Shown in pieces: positions 53,527 to 61,893 of a stretch of 64,000 bases of DNA. The notes beneath the pieces were generated by a model. It searched no databases. It was not told the origin of the DNA and saw nothing but the letters and a program-made list of their open reading frames with translations. Location: positions 35,651 through 99,650 of the forward strand of contig DKQG01000034.1 in assembly GCA_002471575.1 (NCBI GenBank). The letters are read 5' to 3'. Every line of letters starts with the position of its first letter. The stretch's first letter is position 1. The DNA comes from Alphaproteobacteria bacterium UBA7314. GTDB lineage: Bacteria; Pseudomonadota; Alphaproteobacteria; MPNO01; UBA830. Made by a program: the position numbers and the translations under genes.

Positions 53527-54000
53527 CTATTTGTATCGCACGCCCATGATTTCGTAAGACTTGGTGCCGCCGGGCGTCGTGACCTCGACGGAGTCGCCCA
53601 CGGTTTTGCCGATCATAGCGCGGGCCATGGGCGAGGTAACTGACAGCTTGCCGGCTTTGATGTCTGCTTCGTGCTCTCCGACGATCTGATAGGCCGATTT
53701 CTCGTCGGTGTCCTCGTCCTCGACCTTCACGGTGGCCCCGAACTTGATGGCCTTGCCCTTGATCGCTGAGACGTCAATCACTTCGGCGCGGCTCAACAAA
53801 TCCTCAATGACACCGACGCGGCCTTCGATAAAGGCCTGCCGCTCGCGCGCGGCGTGATACTCGGCGTTTTCCGAGAGATCGCCGTGTTCGCGAGCGGCCG
53901 CGATGGCTTTAATCACGTCAGGGCGTTCAGTCGCTTTCAGGCGTTTCAGCTCCGTTTCAAGGTCGGTGAAGCCCTGAAGAGTCATCGGTGCTTTTTCCAT
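53527..54000 (-). CDS. greA: transcription elongation factor GreA
   Basis: A 157-residue factor that stimulates RNA cleavage in stalled RNA polymerase. The N-terminal coiled coil carries the acidic tip (IAAAREHGDLSENAEYHAAR, residues about 30-50). The C-terminal FKBP-like domain ends TPGGTKSYEIMGVRYK. Met 54000 is chosen over the frame extending to 54021. It follows carB with 98 bases between, including a hairpin; carB-greA is a familiar alphaproteobacterial order. The 226 bases beyond its stop hold only the scoB-side hairpin. Confidence 0.95.
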   Translation of the reverse strand: MEKAPMTLQGFTDLETELKRLKATERPDVIKAIAAAREHGDLSENAEYHAARERQAFIEGRVGVIEDLLSRAEVIDVSAIKGKAIKFGATVKVEDEDTDEKSAYQIVGEHEADIKAGKLSVTSPMARAMIGKTVGDSVEVTTPGGTKSYEIMGVRYK

Positions 54001-54033
54001 CGTCCTGTGTCCTTTGCACAAAAAGACCGTAAC

Positions 54034-54068
54034 CCGCAGACAGACGTTTTAGAGAACGACGTCTGCGG
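54034..54068 (-). terminator. hairpin between carB and greA
   Basis: CCGCAGAC and GTCTGCGG (54034-54041 and 54061-54068) pair perfectly, with further partial pairing inside (AGACGT with ACGTCT-like bases). On the minus strand the stem is followed at about nine bases by TCTTTTTG. It may be a weak terminator or attenuator of carB readthrough into greA. Confidence 0.5.
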
Positions 54069-54097
54069 TGTCTGGATCAGGTTGCTGCTAAAATAGA

Positions 54098-57000
54098 TTA
54101 TGTAAAATAAGACTGCAGCGGCGCAACTTCAAGTCCACCGGCACGCATCGCCGAAATAGCTTCCACAGCGGCTTTCGCGCCTGCCACGGTAGTATAGTAG
54201 GGTATTTTCCGCACCAGAGCTGACCGGCGGAGCTCGTAGGAGTCGGCAATCGCCTTCGCCCCTTCGGTGGTGTTGAACACCAGTTGGACGTTACCGGATA
54301 TCATCGAATCGACGATGTGGGGTCGCCCTTCGTGCACTTTCTTGACTAGTTCGGTCTCTACGCCCGCCGCATTAAGGGCCTCCGCGGTGCCCCCCGTGGC
54401 GACGAGAGAAAAACCCATGGCCTTCAGCCTGCGGCCGAGGTCGACCATTGCGTCCTTGTCGCGGTCGCGGACGGAAATGAACACGGTACCGTCCTGTGGA
54501 ACCGAAGTGCCGCTGCCGAGCTGGGATTTGGCGAAGGCAAGCCCGAAATCGGTATCGATGCCCATAACTTCGCCGGTTGATTTCATTTCCGGACCTAGAA
54601 TGATGTCGACGCCGGGGAACTTGGCGAAAGGGAACACGGCTTCCTTGACCGCGATATGATCGCCGGTAGTTTCGGCCGGGTAGGTCTTCAACAGATCGAC
54701 CAGCTTCTCGCCTGCCATAGCGCGGGCTGCGATCTTTGCGATAGGCACGCCGGTCGCTTTGGCGACGAAGGGAACCGTACGGCTGGCGCGCGGGTTGACC
54801 TCCAGAATATAGACCGTGTCGTCTTTGATGGCGTATTGGACGTTCATTAGACCCACGACGCCCAATCCCCGGGCGAGTTTCGCCGTCTGGCGGCGTAGTT
54901 CGCCCAGAATGGAATCGGGCAGGGAATAGGGCGGTAGCGAGCAGGCTGAATCGCCGGAATGAATGCCCGCTTCCTCGATGTGTTCCATGATACCCGCAAT
55001 ATGCACGTCGTCGGCGACGTCGCGGATGGCATCGACATCAACCTCGATCGCATCGCGCAAATAGCGATCGATCAGCACCGGGTTGTCGCCCGATACCCGC
55101 ACCGCGTTGGTGATGTAGTGGGTCAGCCCTGCTTCATCGTGGACAATTTCCATTGCCCGACCACCCAGGACGTAGGACGGGCGGATCACCACTGGGTATC
55201 CGATTTCGGTGGCGACGCTTACCGCTTCATCGCCGGTTCGGGCGATCCCGTTGGCCGGCTGCCGAAGATCCAGTTGCCGCAGAAGCGCCTGGAACCTCTC
55301 CCGGTCCTCCGCCAGGTCGATGGCGTCGGGGGTGGTGCCGAGAATTGGCACGCCCGCGGCTTCGAGATCGGCTGCGAGCTTCAGCGGCGTCTGGCCGCCG
55401 TATTGAAGGATCAAGCCGATGACCTCGCCGGTTTCCTCTTCCTTGCGCACGATTTCTGTCACATCTTCGGCGGTCAACGGCTCGAAATATAACCGGTCCG
55501 AGGTGTCGTAATCGGTCGACACAGTTTCCGGATTGCAGTTGACCATGATTGTCTCGTAGCCGGCTTCGTCCAGCGCATAGACCGCGTGTACGCAGCAGTA
55601 GTCAAACTCGATCCCCTGACCGATGCGGTTCGGCCCACCTCCGAGGATCATCACCTTCCTGCGGTCCGACGGTTCGGCCTCGCATTCGGCCGGGCCGAAG
55701 CCCGCATTCTCGTATGTCGAATACATGTACGGCGTCTGCGACGCGAATTCGGCGGCGCAAGTATCTATGCGCTTGTAGACCGGGCGAACCGAAAGCTCGA
55801 TCCGCTTGGCGGTAACATCCGCCATTGGCACGCCGGCAAGCTCGGCCAGCCGTTCGTCAGAAAAGCCCATCGCCTTCAAGCCGTGCAGCGCGCGGGTCTC
55901 GCTTGGAAGGCCATTTCCTCGAATATCTCTCTCAACGTCCACGATGCCCTCTAGCTGGGCGATGAACCAGGGGTCGAAACCGGATGCCTGATGGATCGCA
56001 TCGACACCGAGACCGTGGCGTAAAGCCTGAGCGACAACCAGGATGCGGTTGACATTGGGGATGTTCAAGGCGCCAAGGATCGCGCCCTCGTCGATTTCGC
56101 CTTCCGTGCCCTCGTCTTCCGAGATCGCACCCGGGATCGCCACCTCGTTCAGCCCGCTCAGCCCCGTTTCCATTGACCGCATGGCCTTTTGCACCGATTC
56201 CTGAAACGTGCGGCCAATCGACATGGCCTCGCCGACCGACTTCATCTGCGTGCTCAGCGTCGGCTCGGTCCCGGGGAATTTTTCGAAGGTGAAACGTGGG
56301 ACCTTGGTGACAACGTAATCGATCGTCGGTTCGAAGGAGGCCGGGGTGACGCCGGTGATATCGTTGTCGAGCTCGTCCAGCGTGTACCCAACGGCGAGCT
56401 TGGCCGCGATCTTGGCGATGGGAAAGCCCGTCGCCTTGGATGCCAGGGCTGATGACCGCGACACGCGTGGGTTCATTTCGATGATAATCAGCCGTCCGTC
56501 GCGCGGGTTGACCGCGAACTGCACGTTCGAGCCGCCGGTGTCTACGCCGATCTCGCGCAGCACCGCGATCGAGGCGTTGCGCATGATCTGGTATTCCTTA
56601 TCGGTCAGCGTCAGCGCTGGGGCCACGGTGATGGAATCGCCGGTATGGACGCCCATTGGATCGACGTTTTCGATCGAACAGATGATGATGCAGTTGTCCG
56701 CGTGGTCGCGGACGACTTCCATCTCGTATTCCTTCCAACCGATGATCGATTCCTCGACCAACACTTCCGAAGTCGGAGACGCGTCGATGCCGCGGCGGAC
56801 GATATCTTCGAATTCTTCGCGGTTGTAGGCGACGCCGCCTCCGGTGCCGCCAAGCGTGAAGGACGGGCGGATAATCGCGGGCAGGCCGGTTTCCTCCAGT
56901 ACTTCCCAGGCTTCGTCCATCGAATGGGCGATGCGACCGCGCGCGCTCTCCAGCCCGATCTTGGTCATTGCCTCTTGGAACAGCTCGCGGTCCTCGGCCT

Positions 57001-57373
57001 TGTCGATCGACTCTCGCCTGGCCCCGATCAGTTCCACCCCGTGGGCGTCCAGCACGCCCATCTTGGCCAGCGATAGCGCCGTGTTCAGACCGGTCTGCCC
57101 GCCCATTGTGGGCAGGATAGCGTCGGGTTTCTCTTTCTCGATGATCTTGGCGACCAGCTCCGGCGTGACGGGTTCCACATAGGTGGCGTCGGCGAATTCC
57201 GGATCGGTCATGATCGTCGCTGGGTTCGAATTGACCAGGATGACGCGATAGCCTTCGTCCTTCAGCGCCTTGCAGGCCTGGGTGCCGGAATAATCGAATT
57301 CGCAGGCTTGTCCGATGACGATCGGCCCGGCGCCAATGATCAGGATGCTATCGATATCTGCGCGTTTGGGCAT
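54098..57373 (-). CDS. carB: carbamoyl-phosphate synthase large subunit
   Basis: A 1091-residue synthase with two homologous ATP-grasp halves. The start [20 protein letters not shown] is standard. The first half has [20 protein letters not shown] and [17 protein letters not shown]. The second has [20 protein letters not shown] and [15 protein letters not shown]. The C-terminal allosteric MGS-like domain contains [14 protein letters not shown]. It makes carbamoyl phosphate for arginine and pyrimidines with CarA. CarA lies 2.5 kb upstream, separated by genes on the opposite strand, so the two cannot share one uninterrupted sense transcript of normal design. Confidence 0.97.
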   Translation of the reverse strand: MPKRADIDSILIIGAGPIVIGQACEFDYSGTQACKALKDEGYRVILVNSNPATIMTDPEFADATYVEPVTPELVAKIIEKEKPDAILPTMGGQTGLNTALSLAKMGVLDAHGVELIGARRESIDKAEDRELFQEAMTKIGLESARGRIAHSMDEAWEVLEETGLPAIIRPSFTLGGTGGGVAYNREEFEDIVRRGIDASPTSEVLVEESIIGWKEYEMEVVRDHADNCIIICSIENVDPMGVHTGDSITVAPALTLTDKEYQIMRNASIAVLREIGVDTGGSNVQFAVNPRDGRLIIIEMNPRVSRSSALASKATGFPIAKIAAKLAVGYTLDELDNDITGVTPASFEPTIDYVVTKVPRFTFEKFPGTEPTLSTQMKSVGEAMSIGRTFQESVQKAMRSMETGLSGLNEVAIPGAISEDEGTEGEIDEGAILGALNIPNVNRILVVAQALRHGLGVDAIHQASGFDPWFIAQLEGIVDVERDIRGNGLPSETRALHGLKAMGFSDERLAELAGVPMADVTAKRIELSVRPVYKRIDTCAAEFASQTPYMYSTYENAGFGPAECEAEPSDRRKVMILGGGPNRIGQGIEFDYCCVHAVYALDEAGYETIMVNCNPETVSTDYDTSDRLYFEPLTAEDVTEIVRKEEETGEVIGLILQYGGQTPLKLAADLEAAGVPILGTTPDAIDLAEDRERFQALLRQLDLRQPANGIARTGDEAVSVATEIGYPVVIRPSYVLGGRAMEIVHDEAGLTHYITNAVRVSGDNPVLIDRYLRDAIEVDVDAIRDVADDVHIAGIMEHIEEAGIHSGDSACSLPPYSLPDSILGELRRQTAKLARGLGVVGLMNVQYAIKDDTVYILEVNPRASRTVPFVAKATGVPIAKIAARAMAGEKLVDLLKTYPAETTGDHIAVKEAVFPFAKFPGVDIILGPEMKSTGEVMGIDTDFGLAFAKSQLGSGTSVPQDGTVFISVRDRDKDAMVDLGRRLKAMGFSLVATGGTAEALNAAGVETELVKKVHEGRPHIVDSMISGNVQLVFNTTEGAKAIADSYELRRSALVRKIPYYTTVAGAKAAVEAISAMRAGGLEVAPLQSYFT

Positions 57374-57974
57374 ACGGTTCGGTCGGCTTCCGGCGCCCAC
57401 CGGACGGTACCGGATAGGCGGATGGGCGATTCAAAACGGGCGGCTCAATTGTTAGATTGGACCGGGACGTGTTTCTCACGACTCGGGCGCTGAGGCAAGA
57501 GGGGAGTGGGACATCATATCCCGAAGCCCGACCGCGAACGCTGCGCGTTCCTCGGCGGATGCCACACCCATGCCTTCGCCGTACTGGTGGCAGTTGCGTT
57601 CCACGTCGGCGTTGCCCAGTGTCGTCGATAGTGTCAGATCCTGCTGCATGACTGTGCCCGCCCGGGTGGTCAGGTCTGCGGCGGCGATGAAGCAGCGCCT
57701 GCCGTTGTCCGGTTCGGCGTCCATCTGGCGCCGCGCGCGGCGTCGATCTCGAAGCCATACGTCCGCCCCTTCTTGCCGAGGTCGAGTTCGAGCGTGACAC
57801 CGCGGGAGATTTGACTGCAGAATGATCCAGGGCGGTGAACCAATCGTAAATCCCAAAAACAGCTGGATTTTAATTGTTTTGATCTAACGACCCTTTTCAA
57901 CTCTGATCGGGCCACCCATATCAAGGTAACGAAAATAGTTGTCCATAAATAAGCCGGGAACAAACGACCTCGTT
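57374..57974 (-). pseudogene. unidentified remnant upstream of carB
   Basis: About 600 bases without an intact gene. On the minus strand one frame gives GVTLELDLGKKGRTYGFEID (about 57810-57745) and then, after an apparent frameshift near 57730, the next frame gives MDAEPDNGRRCFIAAADLTT, AGTVMQQDLTLSTTLGN and AEERAAFAVGLRDMMSHSPL to about 57476. Both read like real protein, but I cannot name the family, and the two parts need not come from one gene. The carB promoter must lie in the rightmost or leftmost part, but I could not place it. Confidence 0.4.
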
Positions 57975-58256
57975 ATGAACGAGAACGAGAGTCCGCGGAG
58001 CACGCCGCTTAAGGTTCAACGACTAGAACCGATGGTGGTGTTTTACGTCATGTGGACCACCATCGTCTGTCTTCGCATGGGCTCTCGTCGTCGTTGGGGG
58101 GAACTGTTGATCTTACATGTCGGCATAGCTGTCGTCATATTGATTACCGACATAGCCTTTGCGCGATCTGAATCGCAAGGTCATCTTCTCCTGTCCAATT
58201 CTGAGTCTAAGTCGCCGGAGAAACATCCGCCGAAAAGTACCGACGGCGACGGTTAA
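57975..58256 (+). CDS. hypothetical small membrane protein
   Basis: A 93-residue protein starting MNENESPRSTPLKVQRLEPM. Two hydrophobic segments are visible (about residues 19-36, MVVFYVMWTTIVCLRMG, and 44-63, LLILHVGIAVVILITDIAFA), followed by a charged Ser/Lys/Pro-rich tail. An Arg pair between the helices would favour a cytoplasmic loop. I recognise no family. It ends eight bases before the SDR gene and could be the first gene of that plus-strand set. Confidence 0.45.
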   Translation: MNENESPRSTPLKVQRLEPMVVFYVMWTTIVCLRMGSRRRWGELLILHVGIAVVILITDIAFARSESQGHLLLSNSESKSPEKHPPKSTDGDG

Positions 58257-58264
58257 TTGCGGTG

Positions 58265-59002
58265 ATGAAAAACACGTCCGGTTCGAAGCCGACGAAACTC
58301 TCTTCATTCCCAGAGGAAGGCTGTGCCGTCGTAATCGGGGCTGCAGGGGCGATAGGATCGGCTTTGCATCTGCGCCTGGAAGACGACAAACGGATCAACC
58401 AGACTATCGGATTTTCCCGGGCTGAGGAACCACTGATTGAGATCACGTCGGACTCCGCGATTGCTGCTGCCGCGGCGGCAGTCGGTATGTTGGCTCAGCC
58501 TGTCCGGCTGGTGATTGACGCCACCGGCTTTCTGCACGGCGGTGGCGTCTATCCCGAAAAGTCACTGGCAGAGATAGACAGCAGGCACATGGCCGAGGCG
58601 CTCGCGGTCAATGCCATCGGACCAGCGCTCCTGATGAAACATTTTCTGCCGCTCCTCGCCGAAGAAGGCAAAGCGGTGTTCTGCACGCTGTCCGCCCGTG
58701 TCGGCAGCATTACCGACAACCGACTCGGTGGATGGTATAGCTACCGCGCGTCGAAGGCGGCGCTTAATCAATTGGTCCGCACCGCGTCAATCGAACTGAG
58801 ACGTCGTCGCCCGGAGGCAGTCTGTGTCGCCTACCATCCGGGCACGGTGGACTCGCCTCTGTCCGGACCGTTTCAGAAAACCGGACTCGATGTGCAAACC
58901 CCCGACGCTGCGGCTGAGGCATGTCTGTCGGTCCTCGACCGTCTAGCGCCCGCGAATTCCGGTGGGTTTTTCGACTACACCGGTAATTCCGTGCCATGGT
59001 GA
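58265..59002 (+). CDS. short-chain dehydrogenase/reductase
   Basis: A 245-residue SDR. The cofactor loop is CAVVIGAAGAIGSALHLRLE (about residues 20-39), a variant of TGxxxGIG with IGAAGAIG. LVIDATGFLHGGGVYPEKSL and ALAVNAIGPALLMKHFLPLL follow, with the catalytic Tyr-Lys in GGWYSYRASKAALNQLVRTA (about 155-175). A CsgA-like SDR of unknown substrate is the best label. Its stop overlaps the start of the DCC-family gene, so they are coupled. ATG 58265 is used; GTG 58262 is adjacent. Confidence 0.88.
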   Translation: MKNTSGSKPTKLSSFPEEGCAVVIGAAGAIGSALHLRLEDDKRINQTIGFSRAEEPLIEITSDSAIAAAAAAVGMLAQPVRLVIDATGFLHGGGVYPEKSLAEIDSRHMAEALAVNAIGPALLMKHFLPLLAEEGKAVFCTLSARVGSITDNRLGGWYSYRASKAALNQLVRTASIELRRRRPEAVCVAYHPGTVDSPLSGPFQKTGLDVQTPDAAAEACLSVLDRLAPANSGGFFDYTGNSVPW

Positions 59003-59400
59003 ATTCCAACGTACCTGATGATGAGCGGCCCCGGCTGACCGTGTATTATGATGGCGGCTGCCCGATCTGCGCGCGTGAGATCGGTATGTATCGTACCTGC
59101 CGCGGTGCGGACCGGATCGCGTGGGTCGACGCCGACGCAGTGCGCGGAGATACGGTAGCGCCCGGCTTGCCGCGGGATGACGCGTTGGGGCGTTTTCATG
59201 TGATCGACAGGTCAGGGCGGGCCTTTTCCGGTGGCGCTGCTTTTTCGGCCCTGTGGAGGGCGCTGCCGGCATTCTCGATGCTGGGCCGAGTCCTGTCCTA
59301 CTGGCCGTTCTCGATCATGCTTGAAGGCATCTATCGCCTGTTCCTGATACTGCGTCCCCGGCTGAAGCACCTGTTCCAAATGCGCCCGGAACGGAACTGA
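58996..59400 (+). CDS. DUF393 (DCC family) thiol-disulfide oxidoreductase-like protein
   Basis: A 134-residue protein with the family signature LTVYYDGGCPICAREIGMYR near residue 13, a thioredoxin-like CxxC, then RIAWVDADA and FSALWRALPAFSMLGRVLSY. The hydrophobic segment around residue 95-125 may be membrane-associated. It overlaps the SDR gene by seven bases. The redox function is suggested by the CPIC motif, not demonstrated. Confidence 0.9.
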   Translation: MVNSNVPDDERPRLTVYYDGGCPICAREIGMYRTCRGADRIAWVDADAVRGDTVAPGLPRDDALGRFHVIDRSGRAFSGGAAFSALWRALPAFSMLGRVLSYWPFSIMLEGIYRLFLILRPRLKHLFQMRPERN

Positions 59401-59410
59401 CCCGACTTCA

Positions 59411-59790
59411 TCAGGATTTCGGCAGGCCAAGGGCGCATTCGGCGATGAAATTCAGCACCAGCTGTTGAGAGACCGGCGCCAGATACGGCACCATCACCTT
59501 GCGCAGCAGGCATTCGACGTGAAATTCCTTGGCGTATCCCATAACGCCTCGGGCGGCGGTGGCGGCCTTACAGGCATCGAACCCAGCCTCGGCGGCCAGG
59601 TATTTCGCCGTATTAGCCTCCACCCCGCAGGGATTTCTTTTGTCGCAGAGCCAAGATGCTTTCATGGCCGTGAGCCAGGCGGCATTCAGCTCAGACCAAG
59701 AAATCGCCAGCGGATGCTGGATCGCCTGGTTCTGGCCGATGGGCCGTTAGAACACGTTGCGCTCTTTTGCGTAATCGGCCCGTTCTTCGT
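59411..59790 (-). pseudogene. acyl-CoA dehydrogenase C-terminal fragment
   Basis: The minus-strand reading is DYAKERNVF, stop (TAA), RPIGQNQAIQHPLAISWSEL, NAAWLTAMKASWL, then AAEAGFDACKAATAARGVMG, YAKEFHVECLLRKVMVPYLA and a normal stop at 59411. This is the last third of an acyl-CoA dehydrogenase, with the YAKERxVFGRPIGQNQ and MGYAKEFHVE motifs. The conserved Gly in VFGRP is replaced by TAA and everything upstream of about 59790 is lost. A Met in the fragment could start an 84-residue product, which would lack the flavin and substrate sites. Confidence 0.8.
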
Positions 59791-59911
59791 CGCCGACGTT
59801 CTCACCGTCGTCGTGCTGCTGGCCTGGCGGGAGATCGTGCTGCGGCTGCCGGGTACGATGGGTTAGGGAGCTATCACCCCGCAGGACAGCGACTAGTTGC
59901 CCGGCCTCGCC

Positions 59912-61141
59912 TCAGTCCCGGTCGATCATCTCCATGAACCGGCCGAAAAGGTAATGGCTATCCTGTGGGCCGGGGCTGGCCTCGGGGTGGTACTGGACCG
60001 AGAAGACAGGACGACCGTCACTACAGCGAATGCCTTCCAGGCTGCCGTCGAACAGGGACACGTGGCTCACTTCCACGCCGTCGGGCAGGGTCGCCTCGTC
60101 GACGACGAAGCCGTGGTTCTGGCTAGTGATCTCCACTTGGCCTGTAGCAAGGTCCTTTACTGGGTGGTTGGCGCCGCGGTGGCCGAGATGCATTTTCTTA
60201 GTGCCGGCGCCGAGCGCGAGGCTGAGCAGCTGATGGCCGAGGCAGATGCCGAACATCGGTACGCCGAATTTGATCAGTTGGCGGATCACCGGCACTGCAT
60301 ATTCGCCGGTCGCCGCCGGGTCACCCGGCCCGTTAGAGAGGAAAATACCGTCTGGTTTGTGGCGCAGCACGTCTTCGGCGCTGGCGGTGGCGGGCACCAC
60401 CGTCACCTTGCAGCCCGCGTCGGCGAGGCAGCGGAGGATGTTGTGCTTGGCGCCGAAATCCATCGCCACCACGTGGCGCTGCGGCGCCGTCTGTGCGCCG
60501 TAGCCATCGCGCAGCGCCCAAAGGGTTTCGTCCCAGTCGTATGTCTGGCGGCAGGTGACCTCCTTCGCGAGGTCCATACCTTCGAGGCCTGGCCAGGATT
60601 TTGCCGTTTCCAGAAGGCCGGGGAAGGCGAGGTCGCCCGCGAAGTCGGCGGCCGCGCCTGGGATGTCGTTGGCGCCGTCCCCTGTCTCGGCATTGCAGAT
60701 CACGCCTGTTGGCGCGCCGGAATCACGAATCAGGCGGGTCAGGCGGCGCGTGTCGACCCCTGCGATGCCGACGAGGTTGTGGCTCTTCAGCCAGGCATCC
60801 AGATGCTGCGCCGCGCGCCAGTTACTCGGGTGGGTGATTTCGGCGCGGAGGATCAGCCCGCGCGCCGCCGGCGTCGTAGTTTCGCTGTCTTCCGGATTGG
60901 CGCCAACGTTACCCACGTGCGGGAACGTGAAGGTGATGATCTGGCCAGCATAGGACGGGTCCGTCAGGATTTCCTGGTAGCCGGTGATCGAAGTGTTGAA
61001 ACAGACCTCCCCGACGATCGCGCCGCGGGCGCCGATGCCGCGGCCCCACACCACCGAGCCGTCGGCCAGAACCAGCGCGCCGGTCGCACCGCTGGGCGCG
61101 GCGGCGGGGAACTCTGCGGTGGCGGAGGAGGTGTCGGCCAT
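59912..61141 (-). CDS. carA: carbamoyl-phosphate synthase small subunit
   Basis: A 409-residue glutamine amidotransferase subunit. The N-terminal domain has ALVLADGSVVWGRGIGARGA and VCFNTSITGYQEILTDPSYA. The class I glutaminase domain has the nucleophile C300 in MFGICLGHQLLSLALG, with the His/Glu pair in VQYHPEASPGP near residue 380. It supplies ammonia to CarB. It ends about 2.5 kb before the carB start, with two intact plus-strand genes between. A good minus-strand promoter lies at 61242-61214. Confidence 0.96.
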   Translation of the reverse strand: MADTSSATAEFPAAAPSGATGALVLADGSVVWGRGIGARGAIVGEVCFNTSITGYQEILTDPSYAGQIITFTFPHVGNVGANPEDSETTTPAARGLILRAEITHPSNWRAAQHLDAWLKSHNLVGIAGVDTRRLTRLIRDSGAPTGVICNAETGDGANDIPGAAADFAGDLAFPGLLETAKSWPGLEGMDLAKEVTCRQTYDWDETLWALRDGYGAQTAPQRHVVAMDFGAKHNILRCLADAGCKVTVVPATASAEDVLRHKPDGIFLSNGPGDPAATGEYAVPVIRQLIKFGVPMFGICLGHQLLSLALGAGTKKMHLGHRGANHPVKDLATGQVEITSQNHGFVVDEATLPDGVEVSHVSLFDGSLEGIRCSDGRPVFSVQYHPEASPGPQDSHYLFGRFMEMIDRD

Positions 61142-61213
61142 GGTCGGGTGTCACGTCGGCGGTTCGAGAAAATCTACAACCGCGTGGGCGCGGAAACGGC
61201 GAAATTCTGAGGT

Positions 61214-61242
61214 TTGATAGACCGTCGCAGCAGACTCGTCAA
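61214..61242 (-). promoter_or_regulatory. sigma70-type promoter upstream of carA
   Basis: On the minus strand TTGACG (61242-61237) is separated by exactly 17 bases from TATCAA (61219-61214). The -35 matches five of six consensus bases and the -10 four of six. Transcription would start near 61207, giving a leader of about 65 bases before the carA ATG. Confidence 0.5.
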
Positions 61243-61360
61243 CCGGGACGTTTTTTAAAATATCGTTGTTTATCAGAATCTTGTGAGTTTGGAAGGCGTT
61301 TGCCCCTACGGGCGTTTTAGGCTAATGTCTCGCGCTTTCCAGCACTGTGGACAGGACTCC

Positions 61361-61819
61361 ATGATCAGAGACCAGCTCAGCGACGCCCTCAAAACGTCGA
61401 TGAAGGAAAAGAAGCAGGTCGCCGTCTCGACTCTGCGGCTGATCCAGGCGGCGATCAAGGACCGTGATATCGCGGCACGCTCCAAGGGCGTGGACGATGG
61501 CATCTCGGACGAGGAGATCCTGCAGGTACTGCAGACCATGGTCCGCCAGCGCCACGATTCGATCGAGATGTATACAAAGGGTAATCGTGACGAACTTGCC
61601 GAGCGTGAGGCGCAGGAAATCGAGGTCATCCAGGGTTTCATGCCGCGCCAGCTCGACGATGCCGAGATGGAGGCCGCGATCGACCAGGTGGTCGACGCCA
61701 CCGGCGCCGCTTCGATCAAAGACATGGGTAAAGCGATGGGCGCGCTGCGCGAACGCTATGCTGGGCAGATGGATTTCGGCAAGGCCGGGGCGGTGCTTAA
61801 GGCCCGTCTGGCGGGCTGA
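61361..61819 (+). CDS. GatB/YqeY domain-containing protein
   Basis: A 152-residue helical protein. It begins MIRDQLSDALKTSMKEKKQV and continues TLRLIQAAIKDRDIAARSKG, DEEILQVLQTMVRQRHDSIE, then EIEVIQGFMPRQLDDAEMEA and KAMGALRERYAGQMDFGKAG. The YqeY family resembles the tail of GatB and may bind tRNA; no reaction is known. ATG 61361 is preceded by AGGACTCC; the frame extending to 61283 is unlike the family. It precedes dnaG, a conserved arrangement. Confidence 0.92.
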   Translation: MIRDQLSDALKTSMKEKKQVAVSTLRLIQAAIKDRDIAARSKGVDDGISDEEILQVLQTMVRQRHDSIEMYTKGNRDELAEREAQEIEVIQGFMPRQLDDAEMEAAIDQVVDATGAASIKDMGKAMGALRERYAGQMDFGKAGAVLKARLAG

Positions 61820-61893
61820 CGCAAAGCCTGTTAAATACCGGTTGCGGGGCTGTCGGGGCTCTCCGCGGACCGGTACCCTATAGGAAGAGCTTG

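Noticed and set aside
59897..61210. 437-codon plus-strand frame opposite carA
   Set aside because: CarA is unambiguous on the minus strand; this frame is its antisense shadow.
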